NCBI RefSeq assembly: GCF_029846175.1
Contig: NZ_JARWAC010000033.1
Coordinates: 28,521 to 92,520 of the forward strand
DNA length: 64,000 bases
Source of the DNA: Sphaerisporangium sp. TRM90804
GTDB taxonomy: Bacteria; Actinomycetota; Actinomycetes; Streptosporangiales; Streptosporangiaceae
Direction: 5' to 3'
This document shows positions 24,862-33,100 of this stretch, in pieces. Under the pieces are notes generated by a model. That model searched no databases. It was not told where the DNA came from and saw only the letters and a list, made by a program, of their open reading frames with translations. The position numbers were made by a program, and so were the translations under genes. Each line of letters starts with the position of its first letter. Positions within the stretch are counted from its first letter, which is position 1.

Positions 24862-25323
24862 ATGATCCGTCGCTGGAGCCCCGCCGTCGTGGCCCCGCCG
24901 ATCGCCCAGTACAGCCACCTGGTGCGCGTGCCGCACGACCACGACCTGGTGTGGATCGCCGGGCAGTTCGGAATCCTGCCCGACGGCACGCTCGCGGGCG
25001 TCGACGCCGGAGCGCAGACCCGGCAGATCTACGTGAACCTGGAACAGCTGCTCGGCACCCTGGGCGCGGGCCCCCAGCACCTGGTGAAGCTCTTCACGAT
25101 GATCACCGGCCTGGAGCACCTGGAGGGCCAGCGGTTGGCGCGGCGGGAGGTCTTCGACCGCTGGTACCCGGACGGCGACTACCCGGCCAACTCGCTGGCG
25201 ATCATCGCCGCCCTGGGCACGCCCGAACTGCACGTCGAGATCGAGGCCATCGCCGCCGTCCCCACCGGCCTGCTCCCCGAGGACCCCGACGACCCCCACC
25301 CGGCCACCGGCGCACCGGCCTGA
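24862..25323 (+). CDS. RidA (YjgF/YER057c) family protein
   Basis: 153 residues. The RidA fold is shown by VRVPHDHDLVWIAGQFGILPDGTL (read in two strands), the trimer-interface region VNLEQLLGTLGAG and PANSLAIIAALGTPELHVEIEAI. Canonical RidA hydrolyses reactive enamines/imines; the catalytic Arg of RidA proper usually lies in an R-x3-A-V/I-x-V block that is here replaced by PANSLAIIAAL, so this may be a non-canonical subgroup. ATG 24862 has GGGAGAG upstream. Apparently monocistronic. Confidence 0.78.
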   Translation: MIRRWSPAVVAPPIAQYSHLVRVPHDHDLVWIAGQFGILPDGTLAGVDAGAQTRQIYVNLEQLLGTLGAGPQHLVKLFTMITGLEHLEGQRLARREVFDRWYPDGDYPANSLAIIAALGTPELHVEIEAIAAVPTGLLPEDPDDPHPATGAPA

Positions 25324-25507
25324 CCCCGGCCGGCCGGCGTTCGAAAGCCTGGCGGCGTGCGAAGGGCCGGGCAGCGCGCCGAGGGCCGGACGGCCCGGGA
25401 AGGCCGTGGCCCGCGAAGGGGCGGGCCCGGTGCTGGTGTGGCAGGCTGGCGGGTGCGGCGGCGGACGGGTGCGCCGTTCGGACCGGACCCCGGAGGCTGC
25501 GCGCGGC

Positions 25508-26272
25508 GTGGACATCGTCAACGCTCTGGCACACGTGTCGGCCATCGGGCCGTACTTCGCGATCTCCACGGACGCGTCCGAGCAGGACGATCCGTCCTGG
25601 CGCCCGCTGGGCGACCTGCACGCCGACACCGCCGCGCTCCGAGCCAAGATCACCGACTACGGGCGGCGGCTGGGGACGTCCGAGACGCGGGTCGCCGCGT
25701 CGATCCTGTTCCAGGGCCTGGCCGCGCGCCTCTGGTCGCCGATGGTCGGCGCCGCCGTGGCGCACGGGCTCGTCGCCGTGGCCCCCGCCACGCACGTCCA
25801 CTGGCTGCCCGCCGCCACCGGCCCGCTCCCCCTGTGGACGGCCGGTACGGCGGCGGGCTGGGCCAGGGTCGACGGCGACGCCGAGCAGGCCGGCGCGGTG
25901 TACCGCGCGGTGGCGACCGAGCTGCTCGGCCCACTCGTGGCGGCGTTCCACGAGGTCTCGAAGGCGGCGCCCGCGATGCTGTGGGGCAACGCCGCCTCGG
26001 CCCTGGCCGCGACGCTGCGCACCCTTCCCCCCGCCCGGCCCGACCTCGCGCCCCGGGCGGCGCGGCTGATCACCGAGCTGCTCGCCCTCGGGGTGCTCGC
26101 CGACACGGGGCACCCCGCCGAACCGGCCCCGGGCGTGCACTTCTTCGTCAGGAGGAGCTGCTGCCTGTACTACCGCGTCCCCGGCGGCGGCCTGTGCGAC
26201 GACTGCGCGCTGCTGCCCCCGCATGAGCGCTCCGCCCAGTGGGAGCGGGCCGTACAGTTCTCGCGAGAGTGA
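25508..26272 (+). CDS. FhuF-like [2Fe-2S] siderophore-iron reductase
   Basis: 254 residues. The C-terminus RRSCCLYYRVPGGGLCDDC has the C-C-x10-C-x2-C cluster ligands of FhuF-type ferric-siderophore reductases. The helical N-terminal part fits the same family. GTG 25508 gives the usual family length; an ATG at 25406 would add a Gly/Arg-rich leader and is less likely. The next gene encodes a metal-binding receptor in close linkage, supporting a role in releasing iron from an imported chelate. Confidence 0.82.
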   Translation: MDIVNALAHVSAIGPYFAISTDASEQDDPSWRPLGDLHADTAALRAKITDYGRRLGTSETRVAASILFQGLAARLWSPMVGAAVAHGLVAVAPATHVHWLPAATGPLPLWTAGTAAGWARVDGDAEQAGAVYRAVATELLGPLVAAFHEVSKAAPAMLWGNAASALAATLRTLPPARPDLAPRAARLITELLALGVLADTGHPAEPAPGVHFFVRRSCCLYYRVPGGGLCDDCALLPPHERSAQWERAVQFSRE

Positions 26273-26298
26273 CCCCGATCCCGGAGGAGCGCGGCCGG

Positions 26299-27057
26299 AT
26301 GCCGATCGTGCACGACGACCTGGGGCTGCCCGTCCCGATCCCGGGAGCCGTGCGCCGGGTGGTCTCGCTGGTCCCCTCGCTGACCGAGTCGGTGGCGGCC
26401 ACCGCCCCCGGGCTGCTCGCCGGAGCCACCGACTGGTGCTCCCACCCGGCCGGTCTCGACGTGGCGCGCGTGCGGGGCACGAAGAACCCCGACGTCGAGG
26501 CGATCATCGCGCTCGCCCCCGACCTGGTGCTCGCCAACGAGGAGGAGAACCGCGTCCCCGACCTGGACGCGCTGCGCGCCGCCGGGATCCCCGTCTGGGT
26601 GACGGTCGTCCGCACCCTGGACGACGCGTTCGCGTCGCTGCGCCGCATGCTCGGCACCGCCATGGGCCTGCCCGAGCCCGGCTGGCTGCGGGACGCCGAG
26701 CGGGCGTGGGGCGACGACCTCGCGCGGTACGACCGCCGGGCGGTCATCCCGGTGTGGCGCAAGCCGTGGATGGTGGTGGGGCGTGACACCTTCGCCGGCG
26801 ACCTGCTGCTGCGCCTGGGCGTCCGCAACCTCTACGGGAGCCATGCGGAGCGCTACCCCCGCGTCCCGCTGCCCGAGCTGCTGGCCGCCGGCCCCGACCT
26901 GGTGGTGCTGCCCGACGAGCCCTACCGCTTCACCGCCGACGACGGCCCCGGCTTCTTCCCGGGCGTCCAGGCCGCGCTGGTCAGCGGGCGTCACCTCACC
27001 TGGTACGGCCCGTCGCTGGCCGAGGCCCCCCGGGTGCTCACGGCCGCCATCGGGTAA
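26299..27057 (+). CDS. Helical-backbone metal receptor (BtuF/FecB-like periplasmic-binding fold), apparently cytoplasmic
   Basis: 252 residues with the class III binding-protein fold: PGAVRRVVSLVPSLTESVAA, GTKNPDVEAIIALAPDLVLA and two lobes bridged by a long helix. There is no signal peptide and no lipobox in any in-frame start (ATG 26299 with GGAGGAG, or GTG 26269 overlapping the upstream stop), and no ABC permease or ATPase follows. So it is either an intracellular chelate-binding partner of the FhuF-like protein or a receptor exported by another route. Confidence 0.78.
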   Translation: MPIVHDDLGLPVPIPGAVRRVVSLVPSLTESVAATAPGLLAGATDWCSHPAGLDVARVRGTKNPDVEAIIALAPDLVLANEEENRVPDLDALRAAGIPVWVTVVRTLDDAFASLRRMLGTAMGLPEPGWLRDAERAWGDDLARYDRRAVIPVWRKPWMVVGRDTFAGDLLLRLGVRNLYGSHAERYPRVPLPELLAAGPDLVVLPDEPYRFTADDGPGFFPGVQAALVSGRHLTWYGPSLAEAPRVLTAAIG

Positions 27058-27106
27058 GCGCGGGCCGCCACCTGATCATGCCGCTGACCTGGTCTAATCT
27101 GGATCG

Positions 27107-27829
27107 ATGACGCTGGCGGGCCTCGGAGACCTCGCCGGGCAGGGGTGGCCTCAGCTCGGCTGCCTCGGCCTGGCGTTCGTGCTCTCGGCCGCGATCGGCC
27201 TGGAGCGGGAGATCCGCGCCAAGAGCGCGGGCCTGCGCACCCACACCCTGGTCGGCTTCGCCTCCGCGCTGATGATGCTGGTGTCGAAGTACGGCTTCGG
27301 CGACGTGCTCTCCCAGCACGTGCTCCTGGACCCCTCCCGGGTGGCCGCCCAGGTCGTCTCGGGCATCGGCTTCATCGGCGCCGGCCTGATCTTCGTGCGC
27401 CGCGACAGCGTCCGGGGCCTGACCACCGCGGCGTCGATCTGGCTGACGTGCGCCGTCGGGCTGACCGCCGGGGCGGGGCTGTGGCTGCTGGCCCTGGTCG
27501 CCACCGCCGGCCACTTCGCGACGATCTTCCTGCTGACCCCGGTGGCCGGTTGGCTCCCGCACTCCAAGCACGCGCCCTCGCGGCTGCACCTGCGCTACCT
27601 CGGCCACCACGGCGTGCTGCGGAACGTGCTGGCGAGGTGCACCGAGGTCGGGTTCGGCGTGGACGAGATGACCGTCGACAAGCGCGCCCCGCACGACAAC
27701 CCGCGGGCCGTCTCGGTGTGGCTCACCGTGCACGGGCCGCACCGGGTCACCGAGCTGGCCGGGGAGCTGATGCGGATCGAGGGCGTCGAGGCGGTGTCCG
27801 CCCAGGACGCCGACTCAGCGGTCCCCTGA
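27107..27829 (+). CDS. MgtC/SapB family membrane protein
   Basis: 240 residues. The N-terminal 150 residues have about four helices with the family motif IGLEREIRAKSAGLRTHTLVG, GIGFIGAGLIF and VRGLTTAASIWLT. The C-terminal 80 residues form a soluble ACT-like domain (SVWLTVHGPHRVTELAGELM). MgtC proteins affect Mg2+ adaptation and F-ATPase activity in other bacteria. ATG 27107. Confidence 0.88.
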   Translation: MTLAGLGDLAGQGWPQLGCLGLAFVLSAAIGLEREIRAKSAGLRTHTLVGFASALMMLVSKYGFGDVLSQHVLLDPSRVAAQVVSGIGFIGAGLIFVRRDSVRGLTTAASIWLTCAVGLTAGAGLWLLALVATAGHFATIFLLTPVAGWLPHSKHAPSRLHLRYLGHHGVLRNVLARCTEVGFGVDEMTVDKRAPHDNPRAVSVWLTVHGPHRVTELAGELMRIEGVEAVSAQDADSAVP

Positions 27830-27906
27830 CGACCGGCGTGGTTTCCACGTCAAAGTATGGAATGGCCGCCGGTTTCCCCGTATCGAGGCCAGGGGACGTA
27901 GCCCGC

Positions 27907-28416
27907 ATGATCCGTGATCTCAAGCGGGGCGCCGCCGGCGGCGTGGTCGCGACCGCCTGCATGAGCGCGCTGATGATCGCCGGCGACCGTGCCGGGCTGA
28001 TGCGCGACCAGCCGCCGAAACGCATCATGCGGGCCTTCCTGCCCGGTCACAAGCGGCGGCCCAAGCCGGGCGAGGGCATGCTCGGCGCGATCGCCCACTT
28101 CGCGTTCGGCGCCGCCGCCGGCGCCCTGTTCGCGGTCGTCGTGGACGGCCGCAGGGCGCGGCCGCAGCTGGGCGCCGTCTACGGCATGGCCATCTGGGCC
28201 GCCAGCTACCAGGGCTGGGTGCCCGCCATGGGCATTCTGCCGCCCGCCCACCGCGACCGGCCCGGACGCCAGGCCGTCATGGCCGCCGCGCACGTGGTGT
28301 ACGGGACGACCCTGGTGATGACGCTGAACGGCATGCCGTCCGAGCTGCCGGGCACGGCGGCGGGTGGGCCGTCGGCGCGTGCGCGGCACCGGCGGCCGGC
28401 GTACGCGCGAGCCTAG
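27907..28416 (+). CDS. Small membrane protein of unknown function (DUF6789/DUF1440-like)
   Basis: 169 residues with four hydrophobic segments (residues about 9-27, 57-78, 82-100, 122-142), a basic loop after helix 1 and a basic C-terminal tail. Pattern and the RGAAGGVVATACMSALMIAG start resemble DUF1440/DUF6789 inner-membrane proteins of unknown role. ATG 27907 has GGGGA in the leader. It follows the MgtC gene by 77 nt. Confidence 0.65.
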   Translation: MIRDLKRGAAGGVVATACMSALMIAGDRAGLMRDQPPKRIMRAFLPGHKRRPKPGEGMLGAIAHFAFGAAAGALFAVVVDGRRARPQLGAVYGMAIWAASYQGWVPAMGILPPAHRDRPGRQAVMAAAHVVYGTTLVMTLNGMPSELPGTAAGGPSARARHRRPAYARA

Positions 28417-28428
28417 GACCGCCGCCCG

Positions 28429-28638
28429 TCAGCCGGTGGTGGCCGCCAGGTACCGCGAGAACTCCTCCAGGGAGATGCGGCCGTCGCCGTCCAGGTCGAG
28501 CTTCTTGATCGCCGCGTCGGCGGCCTCGGTCGAGACCGGCTGGCCCAGCACCTCCATGAGGTGCAGCAGCTCCCCGGCCGAAATGAGCCCGTCCTTGTCG
28601 GCGTCGACCAGATCGAAGGTCACCGCGTACTCGCTCAT
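28429..28638 (-). CDS. EF-hand calcium-binding protein
   Basis: 69 residues with two complete EF-hand loops: DADKDGLISAGE (12-23) and DLDGDGRISLEE (48-59), each with acidic residues at positions 1, 3, 5 and 12. It is calmodulin-like and similar in size to actinobacterial CabC/CasA-type proteins, which buffer Ca2+ during development. No signal peptide. ATG 28638 has GAGG upstream. Confidence 0.9.
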   Translation of the reverse strand: MSEYAVTFDLVDADKDGLISAGELLHLMEVLGQPVSTEAADAAIKKLDLDGDGRISLEEFSRYLAATTG

Positions 28639-28808
28639 CGCTCTCCTCGCGTGCTCGGTCGCCCAGCACCTTAGTAGGTTCTTGTCGGCATTCGCGGCAT
28701 TCCGTGTTAGCCGCGCCCGGGGCTTCTACCCGGCGGGAGGAAGTGATGCGTCGCGAGACCGGGGAAGATGCCAGGGACGCCCGGGGCGCCTGAGCCCCGG
28801 GGGAGGAC

Positions 28809-28831
28809 GGCCCGCCTTCGGAAGGCGGGCC
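28809..28831. terminator. Perfect 10-bp hairpin in the leader of the coiled-coil gene
   Basis: GGCCCGCCTT-CGG-AAGGCGGGCC, ending 24 nt before the coiled-coil protein's start. No plus-strand gene ends just upstream, so it may be an attenuator, an RNA-stability element or a weak terminator. Confidence 0.45.
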
Positions 28832-28854
28832 CGTTGCGAGAGGGGCGAGTGCCG

Positions 28855-29085
28855 ATGGCCGAGGACGAGGCCGCCATCCGTGAGGAGCTCCGCGTCGTGG
28901 AGGAGGATCTGGCCCGGCTGCGCGAGACCGCCGCGGAGCTGCGGCGCAGCGTCGGGGAGAACGCCGACTCCCCCACCGACGCCGCGGAGACCGCCACGCT
29001 GATCACCATGGCCGAGGAGCAGGAGGCGCTGGCGGACGCCCTTGAGGCGAGGCGCGAGACGCTGGCCCGCAAATTGGAGTCCTAG
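28855..29085 (+). CDS. Small acidic coiled-coil protein
   Basis: 76 residues, almost entirely alpha-helical with heptads (IREELRVVEEDLARLRETA, then LADALEARRETLARKLES), acidic in the middle. No known domain. ATG 28855 and GTG 28849 are both possible, with GAGAGGGG upstream. Probably a cytoplasmic scaffold or dimerisation protein; function unknown. Confidence 0.6.
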   Translation: MAEDEAAIREELRVVEEDLARLRETAAELRRSVGENADSPTDAAETATLITMAEEQEALADALEARRETLARKLES

Positions 29086-29166
29086 CTTTTCGCGGGAAGT
29101 GGGAACCGGGGTGCCGGGTGCGGCCAAGTACGGGGTGACCGCACCGGAATCCCGAGAGGACAGCGC

Positions 29167-29766
29167 GTGGTGAGTGCGCAGGCACTGCTCGACGGCTCAC
29201 ACCTGGACGACGCGACCGTGATCGGGCGATCGGTCGACCAGCCCGAGCTGTTCGCGACGGTGTTCGACCGGCACGCCGGCGAGATCTTCCAGTACGTGGC
29301 GAGGCGGCTCGGGCCCGGGCCCGCCGAGGACGTCGTGGCGGAGGTCTTCCTGGTCGCGTTCCGCTCCCGGGCGCGGTACGACCGCGCCCGGCCGGACGCC
29401 CGGCCCTGGCTGTACGGCATGGCGACGAACCTCACGTCGCAGCACCGCAGGGCCGAGCGGCGGCGCATCAGGGCGATGTCCCGGGTCGCGGCCGACCGGC
29501 CCGGCTCTTTCGACGACCGCAGCGCCGAGCGGGTCACCGCCGAGCAGCTGCAGCCGCGGCTCGCCCGCGTGCTGTCGCGGCTCTCGCCGGGCGAGCGCGA
29601 CCTGCTGTTGCTGGTGGCGTGGACCGACCTGAGCTACGAGGACGTCGCCCAGGCGCTGGGCGTCCCCATCGGCACGGTGCGATCGCGCCTGCACCGCGTG
29701 CGCGCGAAGGTGCGCAGGTCCCTCGGCGGCGCCGACCCCCTTTCCCTGGAGAACCGCGATGGATGA
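29167..29766 (+). CDS. ECF-type RNA polymerase sigma factor
   Basis: 199 residues. Sigma region 2 spans about 29-95 (FDRHAGEIFQYVARRLG, AEDVVAEVFLVAF, RPWLYGMATN), and region 4 spans about 125-185 (LSRLSPGERDLLLLVAWTDL, ALGVPIGTVRSRLHRVRAKV). GTG 29167. It overlaps the next gene by 8 nt; the partner is a single-span membrane protein with the form of an anti-sigma factor, so this is probably a membrane-regulated sigma pair. Confidence 0.92.
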   Translation: MVSAQALLDGSHLDDATVIGRSVDQPELFATVFDRHAGEIFQYVARRLGPGPAEDVVAEVFLVAFRSRARYDRARPDARPWLYGMATNLTSQHRRAERRRIRAMSRVAADRPGSFDDRSAERVTAEQLQPRLARVLSRLSPGERDLLLLVAWTDLSYEDVAQALGVPIGTVRSRLHRVRAKVRRSLGGADPLSLENRDG

Positions 29767-30820
29767 CGAGATCAGACTGTTCGCCGAAGGCCGGCCGGCC
29801 GCGCCCCCGTACCCGGCCGAGGCCCGCGAGGCGGCGCGCCGCCTCCTGCTGGACGAGGCGGCCAGGCCGCGCCGGTTCCGCGTGCCGTGGATGGGGTGGC
29901 AAGCCGTGGGGGCCTTCGGGCTGACGGTGGCGCTGGTGGGCGGGGTGGGCGTGGCGCTGTCGTCGCCGCCCGCGCCGGGGCCGGCGTCCGGGGGGAACGG
30001 CCCCCAGTCGGTGTCGGTGGCGCCACCGGCCGACGTCGCCGAGCTGGACCCGAAGCCGGGCCAGTTCATCATGGTGGAGTCGGAGACGATGTACCCGTCG
30101 GAGAGGTACACCAAGGAGGGCGAGCCGCCGATCCGGCACCTGTACCGCACCAAGCGGCAGATCTGGAAGTCGGTCGACGGGAGCCAGGCCGGCCTGCTGC
30201 GCATCGACCACCTTGAGCCGAAGGCCTTCCCCGGCCAGCCCCTCCCGCAGGAAGGGCTGGAGAACGAGGGCTCCGCCCTACACGAGATCGACGGGCACTG
30301 TCCGAGCACGCCCGACAGCCTGCGGACCGACTTCGCCTACCTCAGCACGCTGCCGGCGGACGCGGCCGGGATGCGCGAGCATCTCTACGCCCAAGAGGAC
30401 CACGGCAAGAACACCCCCGACGACGCCGCCTGGACCAGGATCGGCGACCTGCTGCGCGAGAACTACCTGCCGCGCGCCCAGCGGGAGGCGCTGTTCGAGG
30501 CGGGCAAGACGATCCCAGGCGTGGAGGTCGCCGAGGGCGTCGAGGACGCGGCCGGACGCGAGGGCGTCGCGCTCGGGCGGGTGGAGCACGGCCTGCTGAC
30601 GCAGCTCGTCTTCGCCCCCGAGACCCGCGACTTCCTCGGCGAGCGCGGCACGGTGGTCGACGCGGCCGTCACGGGCGCGCCCGCGGGCAGCGTGCTGGCC
30701 CTGACGGCGCAGACCCGGGTGGCGGTGGCCGGCGAGCTCCCCTCGGCCCAGGGCGCCGGCAGCGACGGCTCGTGCGAGGACCTCTCGCGCCAGCAGCCGG
30801 CGGCGACGCCGAGCGGCTGA
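29759..30820 (+). CDS. CU044_5270-family single-span membrane protein, probable sigma regulator
   Basis: 353 residues. A cytoplasmic N-terminal segment of about 45 residues (EIRLFAEGRPAAPPYPAEAR) precedes one membrane helix (about 50-71) and a large extracytoplasmic domain. The domain contains GQFIMVESETMYPSE and conserved CPSTPDSLR, typical of the CU044_5270 family that regularly follows ECF sigma genes in Streptosporangiales. Overlap with the sigma gene supports function as its anti-sigma or sensor; the zinc-binding H-x3-C-x2-C motif of classical ZAS anti-sigmas is absent. Confidence 0.78.
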   Translation: MDDEIRLFAEGRPAAPPYPAEAREAARRLLLDEAARPRRFRVPWMGWQAVGAFGLTVALVGGVGVALSSPPAPGPASGGNGPQSVSVAPPADVAELDPKPGQFIMVESETMYPSERYTKEGEPPIRHLYRTKRQIWKSVDGSQAGLLRIDHLEPKAFPGQPLPQEGLENEGSALHEIDGHCPSTPDSLRTDFAYLSTLPADAAGMREHLYAQEDHGKNTPDDAAWTRIGDLLRENYLPRAQREALFEAGKTIPGVEVAEGVEDAAGREGVALGRVEHGLLTQLVFAPETRDFLGERGTVVDAAVTGAPAGSVLALTAQTRVAVAGELPSAQGAGSDGSCEDLSRQQPAATPSG

Positions 30821-30837
30821 CCGGAGGGACCCGGAGA

Positions 30838-30880
30838 ACGGTCCGCCGCGCGGCCCTCGGGGGGCGGCGCGGCGGACCGT
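30838..30880. terminator. Bidirectional terminator hairpin
   Basis: ACGGTCCGCCGCGC and its exact complement form a 14-bp stem around a 15-nt loop, in the 81-nt gap between convergent genes. Confidence 0.85.
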
Positions 30881-30901
30881 CTTCGTGTGCGGCTGGTGAC
30901 G

Positions 30902-32182
30902 TCAGCCGGTGACGTAGATCTGGCTGAAGACCTCCGACAGCTTCTTCACGTCCTGGGCGATGCCGACCTCGGGGCTCGCCGGGTCGAAGATGGTCGACAG
31001 GCGCCGCTGGAGCGGCTCCAGCTTGTCGAGCTGCTCCCAGGTGGGCGTGGCGGCCAGGCCCGACTTCATGACCCGGTAGGTGGCGCCCTGGCCGTCCTGC
31101 CAGCGGGTCCAGAGGTTGACGGTGGCGGCGCCGTCCTTCAGCGGGCTCGCGATGCGCTGCTGGGTCACCGTGGCGGCCTGCGCGGCGGTCAGCGGGGAGG
31201 CGTCCTTGCCGGCCAGGCCGGCGTCCTCGGCGCCGATCTGCACGAGCGTGTCCCACGCCAGCGCCTTGACCTTGCTCCACTGGTTGCGCTGCGCCTGCTG
31301 GAGCGTGATCTTCCAGGGCGAGTACGCGGTCTGCAGCAGGCCGCTGTCGAGCACGAGCTGGTCGACGGCGCCGGTGGTGAGCAGCGGCTCGATGTGCTGC
31401 GGGGTGAGCAGCGGGTACTTCTTGTCCATCTCGGCGGTGCAGGCGTCGCTCGCCCCGCAGCCGAAGGCCGGGACGACGGTGTGCACGCCGAGCTTCTTGC
31501 CGGGGGCGGCCTGGCGCAGCGCGGAGGCGGCGGCCGTGGCGAACGCCGTCATCTCCTCGGGCGTCTTGACGGCGCCGTTGTAGCCGAGCTGGGAGGTGTA
31601 GCGGACGCCGACGACGCCCGGCTGCGCGGCCAGCGCGGCGACCTGCTTGACGGCGGCGGCGAACGCGGCGGCGCCGCCCTTGTAGTCGTCGAGCAGCTCG
31701 GTGTCGATCCACACCCGCATGCCGCTCGCGGCCGCGGCGGCGACGGCCTGGCCGGCGGCGGTCCGCGCGGCGGCGGCGATCTCCTCCGGCGACACCGAGC
31801 ACTGCTCGCCCGCCGTCGGGCAGGTGGGCGGGGCGGTGTCCTCGACGAAGCCCTCGGGGGCGGGGTCGCCCTCGCCGCGGGCCTCGCCGTCGCCCTCGCC
31901 CTCGGTGCTGCACTGCTCGACGGTGCAGTCGATCCAGCCGATCGGGTACTCTTCCGCGCCCCTGAGGTTGGCGCTGTCGTCCTTGGCCCAGAAACGCACG
32001 ATGTCCAGCGCGTCCTGGGGCGTCGGGGCCATCCAGAAGCACTGCGGGCCCGACTGCGGGCCGCCGTTGCTGTAGTTCTTGCAGTCGTCCGCGCCGTCCT
32101 CGGAGAACGCCGAGGCGGCAGGAAGGCTCACCGCGAGGCCGGTCAGGACCGCGCTGAGGGCGATGGCTCTCCTGATGCGCAT
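30902..32182 (-). CDS. Secreted protein of unknown function with a TIM-barrel-like C-terminal part
   Basis: 426 residues. A Sec signal peptide (RIRRAIALSAVLTGLAVSLPAASA, read in two parts) precedes a Cys-rich N-terminal region (six or more Cys within residues 30-110) with an acidic Gly/Glu linker. Residues about 120-420 alternate strands and helices (MRVWIDTELLDDY, VVGVRYTSQLGYNG, KLGVHTVVPAFGCG, VDQLVLDSGLL), suggesting a barrel similar to glycosidase folds, but no catalytic signature is evident. ATG 32182 with GGAG spacing is preferred to TTG 32185. Confidence 0.7.
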   Translation of the reverse strand: MRIRRAIALSAVLTGLAVSLPAASAFSEDGADDCKNYSNGGPQSGPQCFWMAPTPQDALDIVRFWAKDDSANLRGAEEYPIGWIDCTVEQCSTEGEGDGEARGEGDPAPEGFVEDTAPPTCPTAGEQCSVSPEEIAAAARTAAGQAVAAAAASGMRVWIDTELLDDYKGGAAAFAAAVKQVAALAAQPGVVGVRYTSQLGYNGAVKTPEEMTAFATAAASALRQAAPGKKLGVHTVVPAFGCGASDACTAEMDKKYPLLTPQHIEPLLTTGAVDQLVLDSGLLQTAYSPWKITLQQAQRNQWSKVKALAWDTLVQIGAEDAGLAGKDASPLTAAQAATVTQQRIASPLKDGAATVNLWTRWQDGQGATYRVMKSGLAATPTWEQLDKLEPLQRRLSTIFDPASPEVGIAQDVKKLSEVFSQIYVTG

Positions 32183-32367
32183 CAAGCGTCTCCTTGGGCG
32201 GGGGGCATCCTAGTGATCACCTAAAACGATCGAAACGACTGTATCGGGGACAGATCTACTCGACCAGTGCATCGCACGGAATTCACCTAGCTAACAGGAA
32301 TCACACGGGCACGCCCGGCGCCGCGCCGTTCCCTCCCTTCGCGCCCCGCAGATGCGGCCCGACCTCG

Positions 32368-32373
32368 CATAAT
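32368..32373 (+). promoter_or_regulatory. -10 element CATAAT for a leaderless IclR transcript
   Basis: CATAAT ends 6 nt before the GTG start of the IclR gene, a spacing typical of leaderless actinobacterial mRNAs. There is no Shine-Dalgarno sequence between. No convincing -35 box is seen. Confidence 0.45.
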
Positions 32374-32379
32374 CGACAG

Positions 32380-33027
32380 GTGCGCGAAGGCAAGGCCGGC
32401 CCCGAGTCGGCGCAGACCCTGGAGCGAGGGCTCCGGCTGCTGCGCCTGCTCGCCGACGGCCATCGCGGGCGCACGCCGACCGAGCTGGCGCAGGAGCTGG
32501 GCCTGAGCCGCCCCATCGTCTACCGGCTGCTCACCACGCTGCAGAACGAGGGCTTCGCCCGCAGGGACGCCGAGGGCCGCGCCCACCTGGGCTTCGGCGT
32601 GCTGGCCCTGGCGCGCGCCGTCCAGCCGTTGTTGCGCGCCGCCGCGCTGCCCGCGCTGCGGCGCCTCGCCGAGGACACCGGGGCCACCGCCCACCTGACG
32701 GCCGCCGAGGGCGACGAGGGTCTGGCCATCGCCGTCGTCGAGCCGACCTGGACCGACCTGCACGTGGCCTACCGGGAGGGCTCGCGCCACCCGCTTGCGC
32801 GCGGCGCGGCCGGCCTGGCGATCCTGGCGCACCGCGCCGGGCGCACCGGGTTCCAGGTCACCGAGGGCCAGCTCCAGGAGGGCGCGCGCGGCGTCGCCGC
32901 TCCGCTGCCGAGCGTGCCCTGGCTGGAGGCGTCCGTCGGCATCGTGACCTTCGGCGCCCTCGACACCGCCACCCTCGGCCCCCGCGTCGTCCAGGCGGCG
33001 GCCGAACTGGGCGAGGCCCTGGCGTGA
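32380..33027 (+). CDS. IclR-family transcriptional regulator
   Basis: 215 residues. The N-terminal winged helix (TLERGLRLLRLLADG, PTELAQELGLSRPIVYRLLT) is followed by a shortened IclR effector domain (ALRRLAEDTGATAHLTAAEG, ASVGIVTFGALDTATLG). The family norm is about 250 residues; the C-terminus here is 30-40 residues shorter, with the end of the GAF-like ligand domain reduced. GTG 32380 is preferred over the much longer frame starting at 32194, whose extra residues are non-conserved. Targets unknown. Confidence 0.8.
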   Translation: MREGKAGPESAQTLERGLRLLRLLADGHRGRTPTELAQELGLSRPIVYRLLTTLQNEGFARRDAEGRAHLGFGVLALARAVQPLLRAAALPALRRLAEDTGATAHLTAAEGDEGLAIAVVEPTWTDLHVAYREGSRHPLARGAAGLAILAHRAGRTGFQVTEGQLQEGARGVAAPLPSVPWLEASVGIVTFGALDTATLGPRVVQAAAELGEALA

Positions 33028-33064
33028 CCCTCCTCCAGCCGTTGGCGTGATTCCCCGGGCCTTG

Positions 33065-33100
33065 CGTGATCCCGTGTCGGCGCCCTTCGGCCGGATCACG
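33065..33100. terminator. Hairpin between convergent genes
   Basis: CGTGATCC and GGATCACG form an 8-bp stem with a 20-nt spacer that can pair internally. It overlaps the final codons of the convergent small gene. Confidence 0.5.
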
